Shown here: positions 1 through 8,609 of the stretch, one piece after another
Layout of the letters: each line of letters begins with the position of its first letter
How positions within the stretch are numbered: the stretch's first letter is position 1
Origin: JANMDS01 sp031430575
GTDB taxonomy: Bacteria; Pseudomonadota; Gammaproteobacteria; Burkholderiales; Casimicrobiaceae
Direction: 5' to 3'
Assembly: GCA_031430575.1 (NCBI GenBank)
Contig: JANPBT010000043.1
Span: forward strand, 90,525 to 154,524
DNA length: 64,000 bases
Translations under genes and position numbers: made by a program
The notes under the pieces: model-generated
What the model saw: the letters and a program-made list of their open reading frames with translations, nothing else
Databases searched by the model: none
What the model was told of the DNA's origin: nothing

Positions 1-103
1 AGCGACAGGGAATTTTGACGCGTGTCGCGGAACGGCGAAATTGTCATATGCTATTGACTTGATTTAATGCTAAAGATATAAATACGGTATTCAATTAAAT
101 TCC

Positions 104-130
104 GGAGAGTCGCGGCCTTGCGCACTCTCC
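104..130 (+). promoter_or_regulatory. 5' leader hairpin before the metalloprotease gene
   Basis: GGAGAGT (104-110) and ACTCTCC (124-130) are perfectly complementary around a 13-nt loop. The hairpin ends 8 nt before the ribosome-binding GGAGA (138-142). It may modulate translation or mRNA stability of the secreted protease; this is inference from the inverted repeat only. Confidence 0.3.
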
Positions 131-148
131 GTGCTTTGGAGAAATCGT

Positions 149-2365
149 ATGCGTCGTGCTTTTCGTCTTGTTTCCAGCGCAGTAGCCCTTGCCTGCGTCG
201 CCACAGCCGCCACCACCGCGCAAGCGTTTCTGACCTATAAGCAAGGTGAAAGAGCTAAATCAGCAAATGCTGCGTATGCGCCTGCCAAGGCGCAAGTGGA
301 TCTCGCCGCACTTTTTGGCGTCAGCGAAGCCGCAAAGAGCGCGACGACGCTGACGCTACAACTTCCCTCTGGCAAACGCTACGAGGTCGCGCGCGCGCGC
401 GTCTTGGACGGTGCGGAAGGCGGGCGTACGTTCGTTGGCTATTTCAAGCAATACGGCGAAGATTATCGCGTTTTTGTCACCGAGCAACAAGGCGTAATGA
501 CCGGCTATATGCTTTCGCCAGAAGGGCAAATTGAAATTGCGCCGCAGGTAAACGGCATCGCCGGAGAGGCGCTGGTTACGTCGCGCACCAAGGCCGGCCT
601 CGTGCGTGCGTTTTCGTTCGCGCCAGACGCCATTTTGACGCCGCACGGTCAAGCGGCACTTGACCGCGCGCAAGCGTTCGGCAGCGCCAATAGCTTAATT
701 TCTGCCGACCAGCTCGCAAAAGCAACGGAGCGCGCAAAAGCGGGCGCACAAGTCACCGTTGACGTGCTCGTGGCCTACACGCCGGGAATGACCACTCGCC
801 TAGGTAGTGCCGCGGGTGTGCTCTCGCGCTTAAATACTCTGGTAGCGCTCATGAACGACGCGCTTACGCAGAGTCAGGTCACGTTGACCATGAGACTTGT
901 AAACGCGACCCAAGTCAACTATAGCGACGTTGGTACAAATACCGCCGCCTTGGACGCCATATCTCCGGGCTCGACCAATGCGCTAAAGGCAACCATTGAT
1001 GGCCTACGCAATCAACACAACGCTGATATCGTCACGCTCGTGCGCCCTTACCAACGTTCATCACACGGCGGCTGCGGACTTGCTTGGATACTTGGAAGCG
1101 GCAGCAGCGGTATTAGCGCATCAGATTCGAGCTACGCGTTCTCGGCAATTAGTGACGGCTCAGACACCGCAGGCTCTGGGTATTTTTGCGAAGACGTCTC
1201 GTTTGCGCATGAGATCGGCCATAACCTTGGCCTTTTACACGATCGTGCGAACGCAAGCGGCACCGGTAGCACCAACTACGCTTTCGGCTACATCGATGCT
1301 TCTGCCGGATTTGGCACTATCATGTCTTACTACACCGGCGCACGATTAAGCCGCTATTCCAACCCCAATGTAACTTGCAACGGCGTGCCGTGCGGCAAGC
1401 CCAATACCGCATCCGATAGCGCAAACGCAGCAGGTGCAATTTCGGCGGGGATGGCGGTTGTCGCCGGGTTTCGGGTTGCAGCTCCCGTGACCGCTAAAGC
1501 AAAGCGGGACATCAATGGCGATGGAAAAGATGATGTTGTAGTGAAAAAAAATACCGGCGAAGTCTTCGTTTGGTTTATGAACGGCGCGACGGTGACCGGT
1601 GGTGGTCAGATCGGAACGGTTACATCTGACTGGAGCATCGTCGCGGTCGCCGACGTAAATGGTGACGGGAAAGCCGATATTATTTGGCGTAACACCGCCG
1701 GATGGGTTGCAGTTTGGCTTCTAAATGGCCTAAATGCACCGCAGGGAGCCCTGGTTGCGCAGGCGGGGCTTGAATGGCAATTTGCAGGCGTGGGCGATTT
1801 CAACGGCGATGGGAAATCTGACCTTCTCTGGCGATCATCCAGTGGCGGCTACGCGATGTGGTTTCTTAACGGCGCGCAGATTTCTGGTGGAGGGAATTGG
1901 ACTTACGCAGCCACGGCGTGGTCCGTGCTGGGCGTTGGCGACGTCAACGGCGACGGTCGAGATGACGTCATTCTTCGACACACAAGCGGGTCTGTGGTGC
2001 TTTGGAAAACGGATGGCTTAGCACAGCCCGTAGGTGGTTACATCGGTTCAATCGGACCGGAATGGACAAGTCTCGCTGTTGGAGATTTCAATTTAGACGG
2101 TAAAGCAGATATTCTGTGGCGAAGCAACACAGGTTATTTAGCGCAGTGGAATTTGAACGATATGGCTGCGCCGATCGGCGGGATATTCGCCTCAGCTTCG
2201 AGCGATTTAGCCATTGCCGCGCTCTCCGACACCGACGGAAATGGCGCGCCAGACATCATCTGGCGAACGAGCGGGGGATTGATAGCACATTGGAAAATAA
2301 ACGGCTTAGCGGCACCGATAGGAGCCTGGGTTTCTGGCCTAGGTCCAGACTGGACCGCCCACTGA
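149..2365 (+). CDS. Secreted reprolysin-like (M12-type) zinc metalloprotease with FG-GAP/VCBS repeats
   Basis: Predicted exported zinc endopeptidase. The ATG at 149 is preferred over an in-frame GTG at 131 because GGAGA (138-142) sits 6 nt upstream of it and the product then begins with a normal signal peptide (MRRAFRLVSS, a hydrophobic Ala/Val stretch, TTAQA). The catalytic HEIGHNLGLLHD motif (HExxHxxGxxH/D type) starts near residue 354 and is followed by a Met-turn-like TIMSYY, the layout of M12B-like bacterial proteases. After about residue 455 come six repeats of the form D-x-N-G-D-G-x-x-D-(I/V/L)-x-W-R with WxxNG, typical of FG-GAP/VCBS calcium-binding blades. The substrate is unknown. 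The same C-terminal repeat type ends the subtilase at 5029-8487, so the two may be co-functional exoenzymes. The gene is complete, followed at 2421 by a decayed insertion sequence. Confidence 0.88.
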   Translation: MRRAFRLVSSAVALACVATAATTAQAFLTYKQGERAKSANAAYAPAKAQVDLAALFGVSEAAKSATTLTLQLPSGKRYEVARARVLDGAEGGRTFVGYFKQYGEDYRVFVTEQQGVMTGYMLSPEGQIEIAPQVNGIAGEALVTSRTKAGLVRAFSFAPDAILTPHGQAALDRAQAFGSANSLISADQLAKATERAKAGAQVTVDVLVAYTPGMTTRLGSAAGVLSRLNTLVALMNDALTQSQVTLTMRLVNATQVNYSDVGTNTAALDAISPGSTNALKATIDGLRNQHNADIVTLVRPYQRSSHGGCGLAWILGSGSSGISASDSSYAFSAISDGSDTAGSGYFCEDVSFAHEIGHNLGLLHDRANASGTGSTNYAFGYIDASAGFGTIMSYYTGARLSRYSNPNVTCNGVPCGKPNTASDSANAAGAISAGMAVVAGFRVAAPVTAKAKRDINGDGKDDVVVKKNTGEVFVWFMNGATVTGGGQIGTVTSDWSIVAVADVNGDGKADIIWRNTAGWVAVWLLNGLNAPQGALVAQAGLEWQFAGVGDFNGDGKSDLLWRSSSGGYAMWFLNGAQISGGGNWTYAATAWSVLGVGDVNGDGRDDVILRHTSGSVVLWKTDGLAQPVGGYIGSIGPEWTSLAVGDFNLDGKADILWRSNTGYLAQWNLNDMAAPIGGIFASASSDLAIAALSDTDGNGAPDIIWRTSGGLIAHWKINGLAAPIGAWVSGLGPDWTAH
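538..550 (+). repeat. Partial copy of the 19-bp interspersed motif
   Basis: TGCGCCGCAGGTA matches 13 consecutive bases of the window-wide motif, inside the metalloprotease gene, where it encodes Ala-Pro-Gln-Val. It is one of very few copies in the first 13 kb. Confidence 0.5.
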
Positions 2366-2442
2366 ATCCAAGCAATTTAGGTCGCCACGAGTGTTCGACT
2401 TTACGCAGGCTCTTTTTTAACCCCCTCGTTTTTTAGTACCAG

Positions 2443-3237
2443 TTAAAAGTAGGGGGTTTGGGGAAACTTGTTTGCACGATAAGGCACTCGCGTGATACCG
2501 CCAAGCGCTTCATGCGGTCGTTCTTCGTTGTATTTTTTCATCCAGATTTCAGCCATCGTGCGCAGCTCGTCTAGCGTGTCGAACAAATCGCAATCCAGAA
2601 TCTCAGTTCGATACGTTCGATTGAAGCGTTCGATATACGCGTTTTGTGTCGGTGAGCCGGGTTCAATAAATTGCAAGAATATATCGTTTGCCCGCGCCCA
2701 GGTTTTGAGCGCCTGCGCAATGAACTCCGGCCCGTTATCGGAACGGATACTGTTGGGCGCACCACGCGATTAGACGACTTCTCCGAGCGCAGGCACCACC
2801 CGCAGCGACGGTAAGCTCGTGTCGATTTCGATCTTGAGCACCTCGCGCTTGAAATCATCAATGATGTTCAAGGTGCGCACCTTTCTGCCGTTGTCGAGCC
2901 CGTCGGCCATAAAATCCATGGTTCAGCTTTGATTGGGATTCTGCGGCACTTCCAGCGGGCATTTGACCCGGTCGGGTAGGCGTTTCTTGCCCCGGCGCGG
3001 CAGATTCATCCCGAGCTGGCGATAGGATCGGTTGAGCCGGATCTTGCCGCATGGCAAATTGCCCGCGTAATGTCCCCGACTCAGCATCAGGCCAAAGCTG
3101 TGGCGCGGGTCGCCACGGAAGTTGGCTTTGATAATGGCAATCACCCCAGCGTCGTCGGGCGTGGTGGCAACGTAGCGTGCCGTTGAGCGGGCCGGAGTTC
3201 ATTGCGCAGGCGCTCAACATACAAGCACGGCGTTGGC
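2443..3237 (-). pseudogene. IS3-family orfB (DDE transposase), disrupted
   Basis: Several frames together resemble an IS407-type OrfB. The 3' piece (2443-2676) carries the DDE-region signature around NAYIERFNRTYRTEIL and ends with a typical PHEALGG motif. The central piece (2923-3144) encodes a helix-turn-helix-like segment with RSYRQLGMNLPRRGKKR. In-frame stops and frameshifts separate the parts, and a 30-bp inverted fragment of the same gene lies at 3188-3217. No functional transposase can be made from it. Confidence 0.8.
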
Positions 3238-3569
3238 TTATTTGCATTTGTCCAACGAGCATGTCCACCACATCACGATGTACCGCTGGCGAATTTGGTA
3301 AGTACGGAGCTTTTTTGCAATCACCTCGTGCAATGCTTCATTACCCATCACCAACTCGGCGTACATCTTCTTGAGCTTAGCATTCTCGGCTTCAAGCTTG
3401 CGCAATCTAAAGAGCTGCGGCACGTCCATTCCAGCAAAACGGCTTTTCCATTTGTAATACGTCGCATCGCTGATACCGTGCTTGCGACACACCAGCCAAC
3501 CTTGCCGCCAGCTTCAACCTCTTTTAATAATGCAACTATCTGACTGTCCGAAAACTTCGATTTCTTCAT
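3238..3569 (-). pseudogene. IS3-family orfA, frameshifted
   Basis: The N-terminal frame starts MKKSKFSDSQIVALLKEVEAG (stop of the quoted part) at 3569 and shifts frame at about 3490 into CRKHGISDATYYKWKSRFAG, followed by a leucine-zipper-like stretch rich in L, E and K. This is the standard helix-turn-helix plus coiled-coil OrfA of IS407-type elements. The frameshift sits where the spacing GGKVGW replaces the usual sequence, so the gene is broken. Confidence 0.82.
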
Positions 3570-3640
3570 TTCGTAGAGACTCCATTTGATGAGAATTCTC
3601 TACTAAAAACTGGATCAGGAAATCGAGGGGGCTAAAGGGT

Positions 3641-3944
3641 GATCCTGCTGACCATCGGTTCAAAGTAAGAAATTTAGTCAGCGACATTAAAGAGAAAAAG
3701 CCGAAGCGAAACGAAGCCGCCATTGCACTCGAAGATGCAATCGATGCCGAATTACTGATACCGCGCGAGCCCACTACAGCAGAGCAACGCATCATCGGAG
3801 AGGCTCCCCAAAGCACACTTGCGTTGCTTTTTAGTTCAGCGGTTATCACCTACGACAGTAAAGAAAAAGCACAAAAGAAACTGAGAGAGCTCAAGCGCGT
3901 TGCGCCGTTCATGTCGGTCGATGAAAATCGGGTTTATGCGTTGG
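3641..3944 (+). repeat. 304-bp direct repeat, copy 1
   Basis: Matches 4846-5149 with about 21 mismatches by eye (roughly 93% identity) at a constant offset of 1,205 bp. It encodes the propeptide-like region found just before the catalytic domain of the S8 protease. Copy 1 keeps an open frame across positions where copy 2 has stops. Confidence 0.88.
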
Positions 3945-3988
3945 TTGAATACGATCTTCACGCTTCGCACAATCGAAAAAATTCGTGA
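3641..3988 (+). pseudogene. N-terminal fragment of an S8 (subtilisin-like) protease gene
   Basis: The frame beginning DPADHRFKVRNLVSDIKEKK is open up to TGA at 3986-3988 and encodes a propeptide-like region (with VITYDSKEKAQKKL and APFMSVDENRVYAL). Beyond 3944 it diverges into EYDLHASHNRKNS and stops, with no catalytic domain. Upstream it runs into the right end of the IS3 remnant, which removed any signal peptide. It looks like the head of a protease gene whose body was lost; the complete-bodied paralogue starts about 1.2 kb downstream with a damaged head. Confidence 0.7.
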
Positions 3989-4075
3989 TTGACCGCAGAG
4001 TTTTTGAGCGGTAAGATTTGCATTTCGGGAACGATGCGCTAAAACCAACCCTGACAAAAAAATGGAGTTGAGCTA

Positions 4076-4810
4076 ATGACGAATATATTTGAACGATTTC
4101 GCGTTTGCATTTCGAATGTTGTGCATTTTGCGAGCTGGCTTAATTGGGGTGTGGCCGAGCCATCGCGCCGACGGGGGAGCGCGATGTTGATTGGATTGAC
4201 CGCGCAGCTCATGGTCTCTACCGACACAATGGCGCAAACGACGACGTTTCCGATTCAATCAAAGCTGTGCGCGACGCGTTTTCAAAGTAACGCGCCAGAG
4301 GATATGAAGATTTTTCCAACGCCTGCATATGCGAACGAGCCGATTTTTCTTGAATGGGCAAGAGGAGCACCGAGCCTTGGGTACACAATTGATTCGGTCG
4401 AGGTGACTGTTGGCGTTGATGTAATTTCGATTACACCGAGTTTGACAATTCTGGGTGGTTTGATTGACGGGGTTGCTAATCCTACTCAATGTGCCAACAT
4501 ATCGTTGGGTCTATTGCGGCAGGGTGAATATATCGTTCAGATTGTTTGGCGTGAGCGTAGCACACCGAATCAACCCTATCTAACCTCGACGCTTAGAACG
4601 CAGCCGCAGCCGCTTAGAGTCGGTGCCGCCCGATCCACGCTCGACGTGCCGACACTCAGCGGTTTAGGATTTGGAGCTCTACTCATCTCAGTTTTTATCT
4701 TGGCTTGGCGCGCTCGTGATCGCCTTTTTGTAGTCTTGCTAGGCACAGTTATTGCTGGGGGGGGATTCCTGAATCGCGTGCTGAGAAACCAGCAGGCGAC
4801 GCGAATGTAA
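4076..4810 (+). CDS. Exported membrane-anchored protein with IPTL-CTERM-like tail
   Basis: Start at 4076 is supported by GGAG at 4064-4067. The 244-residue product has a hydrophobic export segment around residues 38-54 (LIGLTAQLMVSTDTMAQ) preceded by an unusually long N-terminus. The middle is a beta-rich extracellular region containing two cysteines. Near residue 190 it has VPTLSGLGFGALLISVF followed by WRARDR, resembling the IPTL-CTERM sorting signal (IPTLSxWG, membrane span, basic residues), but it continues into a second hydrophobic span and a basic tail, which is atypical. It lies between the two copies of the 304-bp direct repeat. Function unknown; surface anchoring is inference. Confidence 0.6.
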   Translation: MTNIFERFRVCISNVVHFASWLNWGVAEPSRRRGSAMLIGLTAQLMVSTDTMAQTTTFPIQSKLCATRFQSNAPEDMKIFPTPAYANEPIFLEWARGAPSLGYTIDSVEVTVGVDVISITPSLTILGGLIDGVANPTQCANISLGLLRQGEYIVQIVWRERSTPNQPYLTSTLRTQPQPLRVGAARSTLDVPTLSGLGFGALLISVFILAWRARDRLFVVLLGTVIAGGGFLNRVLRNQQATRM

Positions 4811-4845
4811 AAGAGGTCGCATCTCGACAGATCGTGATTGTGGTT

Positions 4846-5149
4846 GATCCTAGCGACCATTGATTCAAAGTTAGAAATTTAGTCAGCGACATTAAAGAGA
4901 AAAAGCCGAAGCGAAACGAAGCCGCTGTTGCGCTCGCGGATGCAATCGATGCCGAATTACTGATACTGCGTGAGCCCACTACCGGTGAGTAACGCATCAT
5001 CGGCGAGGCTCCCCAAAGCACACTTGCGTTGCTTTTTAGTTCAGCGGTTATCACCTACGACAGTAAAGAAAAAGCACAAAAGAAACTGAGTGAGCTCAAG
5101 CGCGTTGCGCCGTTCATGTCGGTCGATGAAAATCGGGTTTATTCGTTGG
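4846..5149 (+). repeat. 304-bp direct repeat, copy 2
   Basis: Second copy of the sequence at 3641-3944. Here the open frame that leads into the S8 protease is interrupted by TGA (4861-4863) and TAA (4990-4992), where copy 1 has sense codons (CGG and CAA). Confidence 0.88.
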
Positions 5150-8100
5150 CAGCGACGTACCCCTCGGAGCAATCATCTTACTTGGGTACGATCTTTCCAG
5201 CTAACAGCGACACCCAATGGGGAATGCATGCATTGAAGTTTCCACACGCATGGGACCTTGTGCGTGGGAACGCGTATGTGGGCGTATTGGATGGCGGTCT
5301 ACAAGTTGGGCACCCCGACTTGGCGCCCAATTTCCGTGCGCATCTTTCCATCAATTTTGACAACCGGTTGGATGCGAGCGGTGCGCTTATGCCCTGGTCG
5401 CTCGGCTTCGACTCAATCGATGAGAGTGCCTTCAGCGCGTCTACGAGAGGCCACGGCTCGCATGTGTCTGGCATTATCGCGGCGGCGACTAATAATGCAG
5501 CGATTGGGTCGAGCGTTGCTGGTGGTTGTTGGCATTGTTCGATTGCGATGATGCCGGCAGGTAACTCTCTGACCGACGTGATCATGAGCCGCGCGATCCT
5601 TAGAGCGATCGACAACGGCGTACAGGTGATCAACATGAGTTTTGCCGGTGACCGTACGCCCAATGACCCAAATCAAACTTGTTCGAATCTCGACTACGCC
5701 GCGAGGTGTCTTGCGTTGAACTATGCCGCGGAGCGAGGGCTTTCTCTTGTCGCAGCGGCCGGCAACACCGGGAACAGAGCCCCTTTGAGTGGCACATTTC
5801 ATCAAGACCTCTGGGCGTTTCCCGCCTCACACGCTAAAACGATGGCCATTAGTGGCTTGGAGCGAAATAGTTTGAACCACGGAGCATTCTGGACTGGTGG
5901 CAGCGCGTCTACTGATTCGGGTTGGTTTGGCTCCAGCTACGGGCATGTGTGGAACGGCGTGCCGCAAATCGCGCTGGCGGCGCCTGCGAAATCAGTCTTT
6001 TCGACTGTATACACAGGGTACGATCACATTGGAGCTGGATTTCCTGGTGTCGATGCGTGCGGCGAAAGTGCTGGGCCCTCGGGTACGCTGGGTTATGGTT
6101 GGTGCACGGGCACCTCCATGGCCGCGCCGCACGTTTCTGCCGCTGCTGCGCTGGTGAAATCGGCCAACCCACTGCTAGGGAACGATGCTGTTCGGGCGCG
6201 CTTGACGGCCACTGCAAACTGTCCGATTGCAGCGCCATCGAATGATCCATTCGCCACGTCGCCCTGCACTGCAACTACGAGCATGGAAAAGTTGGGCTAT
6301 GGCATGCCGAATGCTGCTGCGGCGGTGAAAAAAGCGCTTGGGCATCCTAACGCAGTGAATCGGTTTACGCCACTTTTCTCGCACTTTCGTAATGGAATGA
6401 AGACGCACTTCTACACCACGGTGCCGCAGATGAGCATGGCTGCGCTGGCAGGGACGTTGAATCCAAGCCCGAAACCAAGGCTGATGGTAAATGGTGCGAT
6501 TCATACGTTTCCAATTGATTGCTCACCCGCGAATCCAGCGAATGTATGCGGATCAGTTACTCCGACATTTGGCCTTCCAACCGTGGCTATAAATTCAGGT
6601 GAGGCAACGCTGGTCCGGGCTAATTCAACCGCAGCGTACCCGAATCTATCGTTGCGCTTTAAGGTAACGAGTAGCGGTGGGACGCGCATTTCGACACACA
6701 TGTGGGAAAGCGATAGCAGCGGGAAGCTTGGCGGTACGGGATACATTCCGACAAATGTGGATGCGCAAGGGTTGTCGACGACTTTCTCGCTCGATGTTGA
6801 CTTGCCTGAGCTTGTTGGCGAGGCATTTGTTTCGAGCACGAGTGAAGCAGGCGATGTCATCCCCGAATACCCTCGCCACCCAATCACGATCAAGAACGTA
6901 AGCAACCCCAATGAAGGCTATATCTCGTGGGATGTGCGCAGCACAGCTGCAGTATTTTCTGCGCACAAAAATCCATATGGCGGATCAGATAATGATTTGG
7001 TTGCGCTCTATCGCGTGAGTTGCCCTGCGCGCACAGCCTGCAACGGTGCTGATCCGAATCATGTGAGTTTCGTCCTGACCACTCGATGTGTTTATTCGGG
7101 AAACGGCGCGGCGGGGACGACGACTGTCTGTACTAAGCCCGAGGAGCCACTTGCTGCAAATTCTGATCTGCAACTTTTACTCAATCAGGGCTATCAAATA
7201 GATGGAATTGAGGGCTACATCTACCGGTTCAAAGGGGTCGCGCCTGCAATCCCCGGCATGACGCGCTTGTGTCGAAAGTGGGATGTGAATCAAAAAGACG
7301 CGATTATTTTCCCGGACTTTGGCGGTGCTTTCTCCTGCGAAACGCGTGATAGCTTCGGTGGCCTTGCGACTTACGGCAACGCCCTAAACGGCACGGTTGC
7401 ACTAGGATATGCTTTCGGAGCACAAGCTGCACCGAAAGCCTTGTGTGCTGGCGGCGCGGCATGCGCGGTAAGCCTCAGCGCGAACGCGCATGACTACACG
7501 GGTGATGGGTACGCAGACATCGCGCTTCTGAGTGCTGCAACAAACACGATTACCCGGCTTGCAATGAACGGGAACAACGTTGTAAGCTCAACGGTTATGA
7601 ACGTACTTCCGGCCGGGGGCACGTGGGTCGCTGCAGGCAGCGGCGACCTCGATGGGGATGGCTTCGCAGATTTAGTCTTTCAACACAGCACAAATAACCA
7701 CATTTACGGCGTATTGATGAATGCCGCCGGGGTGAAGAGCCATAACTACATTCAACCCGCACCTGCAAATTGGCCATGGAAAGTTGCAGGCATTGGTGAT
7801 CTGGACGGCGATGGCAAAGCGGATATCGTGTTGCAAGATCCGACATCTGAGCATATTTACCTTTATAGAATGAACGGACTCATGGTTGAGGGGACTGCCA
7901 GCGGCAGCGGGGGCGTTACGAGCTCACTCCCGGCGAATTGGGGGTGGCGAATTGCCGGAATTGGTGACCTTGATGGCGACGGCAAAGCAGATTTAATTTT
8001 GCAGCACAATGGCGTGAACGGCGTGAGTAATCCCTACGGCTCCAAAGATAGCGTTTATGCTTGGTTGATGAACGGCAAAACTATCGCTGGTGGTGGATCG

Positions 8101-8487
8101 ATATTTGGTGCATATAGTGGCTGGAATTGGAAAGTTCGCGGTGTTGGTGATATCGATAACGATGGATTTGCAGACATCGTGCTCCAGTACGACGACGGGA
8201 CAGCATCCAATCCCGGTAGCGTTGCTTACTGGGGGATGCAGGGCATTGGTATCCGGGGCGGAACTATGCTTGCTGGCGCGCCTTCGGGCTGGGGATACAT
8301 CGTGAAAGGTGTGCGTGACTTAAACAAGGATGGCCATGCCGATCTCATTCTTCAGCAATCAGTTACAAACGGATACGGTACGATTGATAGCGTGTACACC
8401 GTGATGCTTGGTGCAGTCAACGCGAGTAGTTGGTTACCTATTTTGCCTGCCAGTAGCGTTTCAGCTGGGATGAAAGTCATTCGTTAA
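5029..8487 (+). CDS. Subtilisin-like (S8) serine protease with FG-GAP repeats, N-terminus damaged
   Basis: A 1,152-residue protease if translation begins at TTG 5029. The catalytic triad is visible: Asp in GVLDGGLQVGHPDL (about residue 88), His in GHGSHVSG (about 142) and Ser in GTSMAAPH (about 363). A long beta-rich middle follows, then six repeats of D-x-(D/N)-x-D-G-x-A-D type from about residue 820, as in FG-GAP/VCBS proteins. There is no signal peptide. In the same frame upstream, the propeptide coding continues through copy 2 of the duplicated segment but is cut by two stop codons (4861-4863, 4990-4992), and nothing secretory is left. The gene is therefore either expressed from a cryptic internal start without export or is a recent pseudogene. 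The catalytic and repeat regions are intact over 3.4 kb. Confidence 0.8.
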   Translation: MLFSSAVITYDSKEKAQKKLSELKRVAPFMSVDENRVYSLAATYPSEQSSYLGTIFPANSDTQWGMHALKFPHAWDLVRGNAYVGVLDGGLQVGHPDLAPNFRAHLSINFDNRLDASGALMPWSLGFDSIDESAFSASTRGHGSHVSGIIAAATNNAAIGSSVAGGCWHCSIAMMPAGNSLTDVIMSRAILRAIDNGVQVINMSFAGDRTPNDPNQTCSNLDYAARCLALNYAAERGLSLVAAAGNTGNRAPLSGTFHQDLWAFPASHAKTMAISGLERNSLNHGAFWTGGSASTDSGWFGSSYGHVWNGVPQIALAAPAKSVFSTVYTGYDHIGAGFPGVDACGESAGPSGTLGYGWCTGTSMAAPHVSAAAALVKSANPLLGNDAVRARLTATANCPIAAPSNDPFATSPCTATTSMEKLGYGMPNAAAAVKKALGHPNAVNRFTPLFSHFRNGMKTHFYTTVPQMSMAALAGTLNPSPKPRLMVNGAIHTFPIDCSPANPANVCGSVTPTFGLPTVAINSGEATLVRANSTAAYPNLSLRFKVTSSGGTRISTHMWESDSSGKLGGTGYIPTNVDAQGLSTTFSLDVDLPELVGEAFVSSTSEAGDVIPEYPRHPITIKNVSNPNEGYISWDVRSTAAVFSAHKNPYGGSDNDLVALYRVSCPARTACNGADPNHVSFVLTTRCVYSGNGAAGTTTVCTKPEEPLAANSDLQLLLNQGYQIDGIEGYIYRFKGVAPAIPGMTRLCRKWDVNQKDAIIFPDFGGAFSCETRDSFGGLATYGNALNGTVALGYAFGAQAAPKALCAGGAACAVSLSANAHDYTGDGYADIALLSAATNTITRLAMNGNNVVSSTVMNVLPAGGTWVAAGSGDLDGDGFADLVFQHSTNNHIYGVLMNAAGVKSHNYIQPAPANWPWKVAGIGDLDGDGKADIVLQDPTSEHIYLYRMNGLMVEGTASGSGGVTSSLPANWGWRIAGIGDLDGDGKADLILQHNGVNGVSNPYGSKDSVYAWLMNGKTIAGGGSIFGAYSGWNWKVRGVGDIDNDGFADIVLQYDDGTASNPGSVAYWGMQGIGIRGGTMLAGAPSGWGYIVKGVRDLNKDGHADLILQQSVTNGYGTIDSVYTVMLGAVNASSWLPILPASSVSAGMKVIR

Positions 8488-8523
8488 CCCGTGTTTGCGA
8501 GCCGGTGCTAGGGGTTATGTTTT

Positions 8524-8555
8524 GGCGCAGATTTTGCTGGTTGAGAATCTGCGCC
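8524..8555. terminator. Decayed inverted motif pair after the S8 protease gene
   Basis: GGCGCAGATT (8524-8533) and AATCTGCGCC (8546-8555) form a perfect 10-bp stem with a 12-nt loop, 37 bp past the protease stop. Both arms are truncated copies of the interspersed motif, in the same inverted-pair arrangement seen at other gene ends. Confidence 0.6.
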
Positions 8556-8609
8556 GAGGGTACAAAACGCCAGAAATCACGTTTGGAGTAGTGTTTTAAC
8601 CTGCACGAC

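Larger units (their letters stand above)
2421..3631 (-). mobile_element. Decayed IS3-family element (IS407-like group)
   Basis: A 1,211-bp element read leftward. Its ends are related inverted repeats starting CCCCCTCG (2421-2428, and complement at 3624-3631) with further similarity around a CAGTT block. Possible 4-bp target copies are TTAA (2417-2420) and CTAA (3632-3635), no longer identical. Inside are a frameshifted orfA and a broken orfB. A 30-bp piece (2705-2734) reappears inverted at 3188-3217, so the element is also internally rearranged and almost certainly immobile. Its right end abuts a fragment of an S8 protease gene, suggesting that it interrupted that gene. Confidence 0.85.

Noticed and set aside
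3514..3849. Pair of similar minus-strand frames at 3514-3849 and 4749-5054
   Set aside because: They are the reverse reading of the 304-bp direct repeat; the plus strand encodes the protease propeptide, which explains their similarity.
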